From the NCBI GenBank assembly GCA_963737075.1, contig CAVTRI010000002.1, positions 1,612,001 to 1,676,000 on the forward strand: 64,000 nucleotides of DNA. The letters run 5' to 3'. This document shows, in pieces, positions 60,866-64,000 of the stretch. The notes under the pieces were generated by a model, which was not told where the DNA came from, did not search any database, and saw nothing but the letters and a program-made list of their open reading frames with translations. The stretch comes from CAVTRI01 sp963737075 (GTDB lineage Bacteria > Actinomycetota > Acidimicrobiia > Acidimicrobiales > Palsa-688). Position numbers and translations under genes: made by a program. Numbering within the stretch: position 1 is the stretch's first letter; each line of letters begins with the position of its first letter.

Positions 60866-61849
60866 ATGGACCGAGATGAGCAGTTGGAAGCGATGAGGCG
60901 GATGCTTCGCATCCGCAAGTTCGAAGAAGCCGCCCTGGACATGGTCCGCAAGGGTCTGGGGATCGCCGGGGCCGTGCACATCTGCATCGGGCAGGAGGGA
61001 ACCATCGTCGGCGCCTGCCTGGCCCTGCGCGGCGACGATTACATGGTCGGATATCACCGCTCCCACGGTCACCCGATCGCGAAGGGCGCCGAGTTGGGGC
61101 CGCTCATGGCCGAGCTGATGGGGCGACACACCGGGGTGTGCAAGGGCAAGGGGGGCTCGATGCACCTCGCGGACTTCCGGGTGGGCAGTCTGGGAGAGAC
61201 CGCCATTGTCGGTTCGGGGATCCCACAGGCCGCGGGCGCCGCGTACAGTGCTCGGGTACGGGGGACCGGTCAGGTCGCCCTGTCGTTCTTTGGCGACGGC
61301 GCCTCCAACATCGGGTCGTTTCACGAGGGCCTCAACCTGGCATCGAAATGGAAGCTCGGAGCGGTTTTCGTCTGCGAGAACAACCTCTACGCGATGTCGA
61401 CTCCGCTGGCCGACACCCTGGCCGCGGACAACATCGCCGCCCGGGCGGCCGCCTATTCGATGCCGGGCGTGAGTGTCGATGGACAAGACGTGGTGGCGGT
61501 GTTCGACGCCGTGAGCTCGGCGGTGACCCGGGCTCGCGCCGGGGAGGGGCCCACCCTCATCGAAGCGCGGACCTACCGGTACCGGGACCACGCCGAGTAC
61601 GGCAACCTGAAGCTCAGCCATCGAGCCGTCGAAGAACTCGAGCAGTGGCGCACACGCGATCCCATCGACCTGCTGTCGGCCCGCCTCCTGCAGGAGGAGG
61701 GTGTCGGCGAAGAGGAGTTAGCGTCCATGGCCGAGTTGGTCGCCAAGGAGGTAGCCGACGCCGTCCAGTTCGCCAAGGAGAGTGCGATGCCGACGCCCGA
61801 AGCCCTGTTTGAAGACTTGTGGGCGACCCCGTTGGAGGCTGGGCGATGA
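60866..61849 (+). CDS. 2-oxoacid dehydrogenase E1 component, alpha subunit (PDH/acetoin type)
   Basis: A 327-aa thiamine-diphosphate enzyme chain. The ThDP motif starts at GDGASNIGS and ends ~25 residues on at CENNLYAMS; RKGLGIAGAVHICIGQE and HRSHGHPIAKG are typical N-terminal segments. With the beta chain it decarboxylates a 2-oxoacid or cleaves acetoin. The start chosen is ATG at 60866, eight bases after GGGAG; ATG at 60860 is two codons longer. Its stop overlaps the beta-subunit ATG. Regulated perhaps through the box at 60786. Confidence 0.94.
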   Translation: MDRDEQLEAMRRMLRIRKFEEAALDMVRKGLGIAGAVHICIGQEGTIVGACLALRGDDYMVGYHRSHGHPIAKGAELGPLMAELMGRHTGVCKGKGGSMHLADFRVGSLGETAIVGSGIPQAAGAAYSARVRGTGQVALSFFGDGASNIGSFHEGLNLASKWKLGAVFVCENNLYAMSTPLADTLAADNIAARAAAYSMPGVSVDGQDVVAVFDAVSSAVTRARAGEGPTLIEARTYRYRDHAEYGNLKLSHRAVEELEQWRTRDPIDLLSARLLQEEGVGEEELASMAELVAKEVADAVQFAKESAMPTPEALFEDLWATPLEAGR

Positions 61850-62832
61850 GAACGCTCAGCTATCGGGACGCCATCCGAGAGGCGATGCTGGAGGAGATGC
61901 GGCGCGACCCTGCGGTCGTGGTGTTCTGTGAGGACGCACGGTTCTGGACGATGCCGACGGTCGGGTTTGTCGACGAGTTCGGACCCGATCGGGTACCGGT
62001 GATGCCGATTTCGGAGGAGGGTTTCACCGGAGCCGCCATTGGCGCCGCGATGACCGGCCTGCGGCCGATCGTCGACTACACGATCGCCAACCTGATGTAC
62101 GTGGCGTGGGATCAGCTCGTCAACCACGCAGCGAAGAACCGGTACTTGTTCGGGGGTCAGGCCAGCCTTCCGATCGTCTTTCGCGCGGCCATGAAGTACG
62201 CCAACGCGACAGCCGCCCAGCATTCCGACCGCCCATACCCGCAGCTGATGAACGTGCCCGGACTGAAGATCATCGTGCCCACCACTCCGGCAGACATGCT
62301 CGGATTGTTGAAATCGGCGATCCGCGATGACGACCCGGTCGTGTGTTTTGAGCCGTTGTCGTTGTGGGGCGCCAAGGGCGAGGTGCCCGAGGGCGATCAT
62401 CTCGTTCCCCTCGGGACAGCCGCATTGCGACGGGAAGGCGCCGACGTGACCGTGGTGGCGATCGGCGACGCTGTGCCGGCGGCGCTGCGCTCCGCTGACG
62501 GGCTGGCCGAGGAGAGCATCGACGTCGAGGTCATCGACGCCCGGTCGCTCGTCCCGCTCGACAAGGCCGCCATCCTGGCCTCGGTCGAGAAGACAGGGCG
62601 GTTGGTGGTGGCCGACCCGGCCCACAAGACGTGCAGCGCGGCGTCAGAAATCGCCGCCACCGTGGCCGAGGAGGGGTTCGCGAGCTTGCGGGCTCCTATC
62701 GCCCGGGTCGTCGCACCGGACGTCCACCCCCCGTTCAGCCCAACCCTGGAGCGGCTGATGTACCCGACTCCGGAACGGATCACGTCTGCGGTGCACGCGG
62801 TGGTGAAGGAGCTTGCATCGAGTGGCCACTGA
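61846..62832 (+). CDS. 2-oxoacid dehydrogenase E1 component, beta subunit
   Basis: A 328-aa beta chain: SEEGFTGAAIGAAMTGLRPIV is the ThDP-facing segment, then YPQLMNVPGLKIIVPTTPADM and the C-terminal transketolase domain VEVIDARSLVPLDK. It completes the alpha2beta2 E1. The ATG overlaps the alpha stop, and the stop lies a few bases after the GTG of the lipoyl gene. The acidic FCEDARFWTMPTVG near the N-terminus differs from canonical PDH (GEDVG), suggesting an unusual oxoacid. Confidence 0.94.
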   Translation: MRTLSYRDAIREAMLEEMRRDPAVVVFCEDARFWTMPTVGFVDEFGPDRVPVMPISEEGFTGAAIGAAMTGLRPIVDYTIANLMYVAWDQLVNHAAKNRYLFGGQASLPIVFRAAMKYANATAAQHSDRPYPQLMNVPGLKIIVPTTPADMLGLLKSAIRDDDPVVCFEPLSLWGAKGEVPEGDHLVPLGTAALRREGADVTVVAIGDAVPAALRSADGLAEESIDVEVIDARSLVPLDKAAILASVEKTGRLVVADPAHKTCSAASEIAATVAEEGFASLRAPIARVVAPDVHPPFSPTLERLMYPTPERITSAVHAVVKELASSGH

Positions 62833-63058
62833 GGTGAATCTGCCCCAGTGGGGCATGGGAATGACCGAGGGAACGATCATCACGTGGCTCAAGAACGAGG
62901 GCGATATCGTCACCGAGGATGAGGAGATCGCCGAGGTTGAGACGGAGAAGGTCACCAGCATGCTGATCGCGCCCGCGACCGGAACGCTGGCCAAGATCCT
63001 CGTACCCGTGGGGGAGACCGTCCCTGTGTTCACGCCCTTGGCGCTCATCGAACCATGA
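62822..63058 (+). CDS. Free-standing lipoyl (biotinyl/lipoyl attachment) domain
   Basis: A 78-aa protein made of one lipoyl domain. The lysine for lipoylation is in VETEKVTSM. It corresponds to the first 80 residues of an E2 acyltransferase, but there is no peripheral-subunit-binding or catalytic domain: the gene ends at TGA 63056-63058, which overlaps the next ATG. The start is GTG at 62822; TTG at 62813 is possible. As a mobile carrier it could take the acyl or aldehyde unit from E1 to an acyltransferase encoded elsewhere, in the manner of glycine-cleavage H protein. Confidence 0.9.
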   Translation: MATEVNLPQWGMGMTEGTIITWLKNEGDIVTEDEEIAEVETEKVTSMLIAPATGTLAKILVPVGETVPVFTPLALIEP

Positions 63059-63918
63059 CAATCATGGAGGAGACCGAGGGGGCGACCTCTCGGAGACGCG
63101 TCGAGGGCAAGGTGGCCATCGTGACGGGAGGCGGTCAGGTCGACGGCCCGGGCATCGGCACCGGTAAGGCCTCCTCAATCCTCTTGGCCCGGCACGGCGC
63201 CCGCGTGGTACTCGTCGACCGGGAACCCGACCGTGCCGAGGTGACTCGCAAAGAGATCGAAGAAGCCGGAGGAACCGCGATCGTCGTCGACGGCGATGTC
63301 ACCAAAGCCGCTGACTGTGAACGGATGACCGAGTCGGCGCTGAAGGCCTTCGGTCGCCTGGACATTCTCGTCAACAACGTTGGCGTGTCGACGCCGGGCA
63401 GTGTGGTGAACATCAGCGAAGACACATGGGCCCAGATGCTCGACATCAACCTGAAGTCGGTCTACCTCGTGTCCAGGTTTGCGATCCCGGCGATGGAGGC
63501 CACCGGCGGAGGATCGATCGTCAACATTTCCTCCATCGGCGCGCTGCGCTCTATTGGTTTTGCGGCCTACTCGGCCGCCAAGGGCGGTCTCATTTCGCTG
63601 TCGAGGGAAATGGCCGCCCAGCACGGACGGCAGGGGATCCGCGTCAACGTCGTGGCGCCCGGCAGCGTCCAGACGCCCCGGACAAAGGGGGCCACCGAGA
63701 AGCTGGGCACGGACCTCGAAGCCGTCGCCCGCCGATCGCGCGCCGCCTTGCCCCTCGGGAAAACGACCCGGGGCACAGGTTGGGACATCGGGTACGCGGT
63801 GTTGTACTTCGCAAGCGACGAGTCGAGCTGGGTCACCGGACAGGTGCTCACGGTCGACGGAGGACAGTGCGCCACCGCTCCTGCCGTGGTGCTCGCCGAG
63901 ATCGAGATGGGCGGCTGA
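63055..63918 (+). CDS. Short-chain dehydrogenase/reductase (SDR) with extended cofactor loop
   Basis: A 287-aa SDR. The cofactor loop is TGGGQVDGPGIGTGKA, longer than the classical TGxxxGxG by several residues, then VLVDRE, NNVGV, ISSIG and the catalytic AAYSAAKGG. The ATG overlaps the lipoyl gene stop (ATGA), so it belongs to the E1-lipoyl operon. Perhaps supplies or consumes the hydroxy/oxo form of the E1 substrate. The substitution of NNAG by NNVG is common in a related subgroup. Confidence 0.92.
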   Translation: MTIMEETEGATSRRRVEGKVAIVTGGGQVDGPGIGTGKASSILLARHGARVVLVDREPDRAEVTRKEIEEAGGTAIVVDGDVTKAADCERMTESALKAFGRLDILVNNVGVSTPGSVVNISEDTWAQMLDINLKSVYLVSRFAIPAMEATGGGSIVNISSIGALRSIGFAAYSAAKGGLISLSREMAAQHGRQGIRVNVVAPGSVQTPRTKGATEKLGTDLEAVARRSRAALPLGKTTRGTGWDIGYAVLYFASDESSWVTGQVLTVDGGQCATAPAVVLAEIEMGG

Positions 63919-63920
63919 CC

Positions 63921-64000
63921 GTGAGTCGCGTCGCCATCGTGACTGGCAGCGGGCGGGGGATCGGGAAGGGATACGCCCGGGCGCTGGCCGCCCAGGATTA
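63921..64000 (+). CDS. Short-chain dehydrogenase/reductase, partial (runs off window)
   Basis: GTG at 63921, two bases after the previous stop, begins VAIVTGSGRGIGKGYARALA, a classical SDR cofactor motif. Only 26 codons are visible; the catalytic part lies beyond the window. It continues the E1-lipoyl-SDR operon. Confidence 0.85.
   Translation, partial: MSRVAIVTGSGRGIGKGYARALAAQD

Overview
The window is high-GC, gene-dense DNA from an actinobacterium. The evidence is frequent GTG starts with GGAGG-type ribosome sites, ATGA/GTGA stop-start overlaps, a DUF222 (13E12-type) HNH protein, luciferase-like proteins of the kind that use F420, and a short-chain dehydrogenase with the hallmarks of the mycofactocin-dependent group. 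The lineage below phylum cannot be fixed from sequence reading alone; an acidimicrobial or mycobacterium-like soil or aquatic actinobacterium is plausible. I see no rRNA, tRNA or CRISPR array.

Almost everything belongs to catabolism of one or more hydrophobic carboxylic or ring compounds through CoA thioesters. Left part (1-19.4 kb): two CaiB-type CoA-transferases, a P450 and a GntR regulator; a three-part ABC importer of the iron/organic-anion type; an ACMSD-like amidohydrolase, a luciferase-like oxidoreductase, a fused double CaiB protein, a thiolase-like protein and a DUF35 protein; then a mycofactocin-type SDR, an aldehyde dehydrogenase and two SnoaL-like proteins facing a second P450. 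Middle-left (19.4-27.3 kb): a frameshifted barrel protein, a luciferase-like protein, a Rieske oxygenase, a decayed P450, a phosphotransferase and a frameshifted HNH gene with a triplicated 27-bp repeat. Middle (27.3-42.8 kb): a MaoC/CaiB/sulfatase/lipocalin-like/sulfotransferase operon; a methyltransferase and a third luciferase-like protein; three thiolase-like genes around a double DUF35 protein; a CoA ligase divergent from a second amidohydrolase. Right (42.8-64 kb): an orphan solute-binding lipoprotein, a beta-hydroxyacid dehydrogenase, a leaderless binding protein, two cupins, a methyltransferase, several SDRs and SnoaL proteins, two P450s, a second GntR regulator, a third (frameshifted) amidohydrolase, a tandem VOC gene, a second Rieske oxygenase, and a 2-oxoacid dehydrogenase E1 alpha/beta pair followed by a lone lipoyl domain and SDRs.

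A coherent reading is uptake by the ABC systems; oxidation by P450s, Rieske enzymes and SDR/ALDH pairs; activation by CaiB proteins and the ligase; beta-oxidation-like cleavage by MaoC and DUF35/thiolase aldolase pairs; and control by two FCD-type GntR repressors. The substrate is not evident; the sulfatase and sulfotransferase hint at a sulfated sterol-, terpenoid- or aryl-like compound (inference).

Six single-base frame breaks in five otherwise well-conserved genes, plus one truly decayed P450, mean the window contains either assembly indels or genes in decay. The most unusual features are Cys-less thiolase/DUF35 modules, a double CaiB protein with one dead half, a free-standing lipoyl domain without an acyltransferase, a small inverted-repeat element, and a palindromic box found in four divergent promoter regions.
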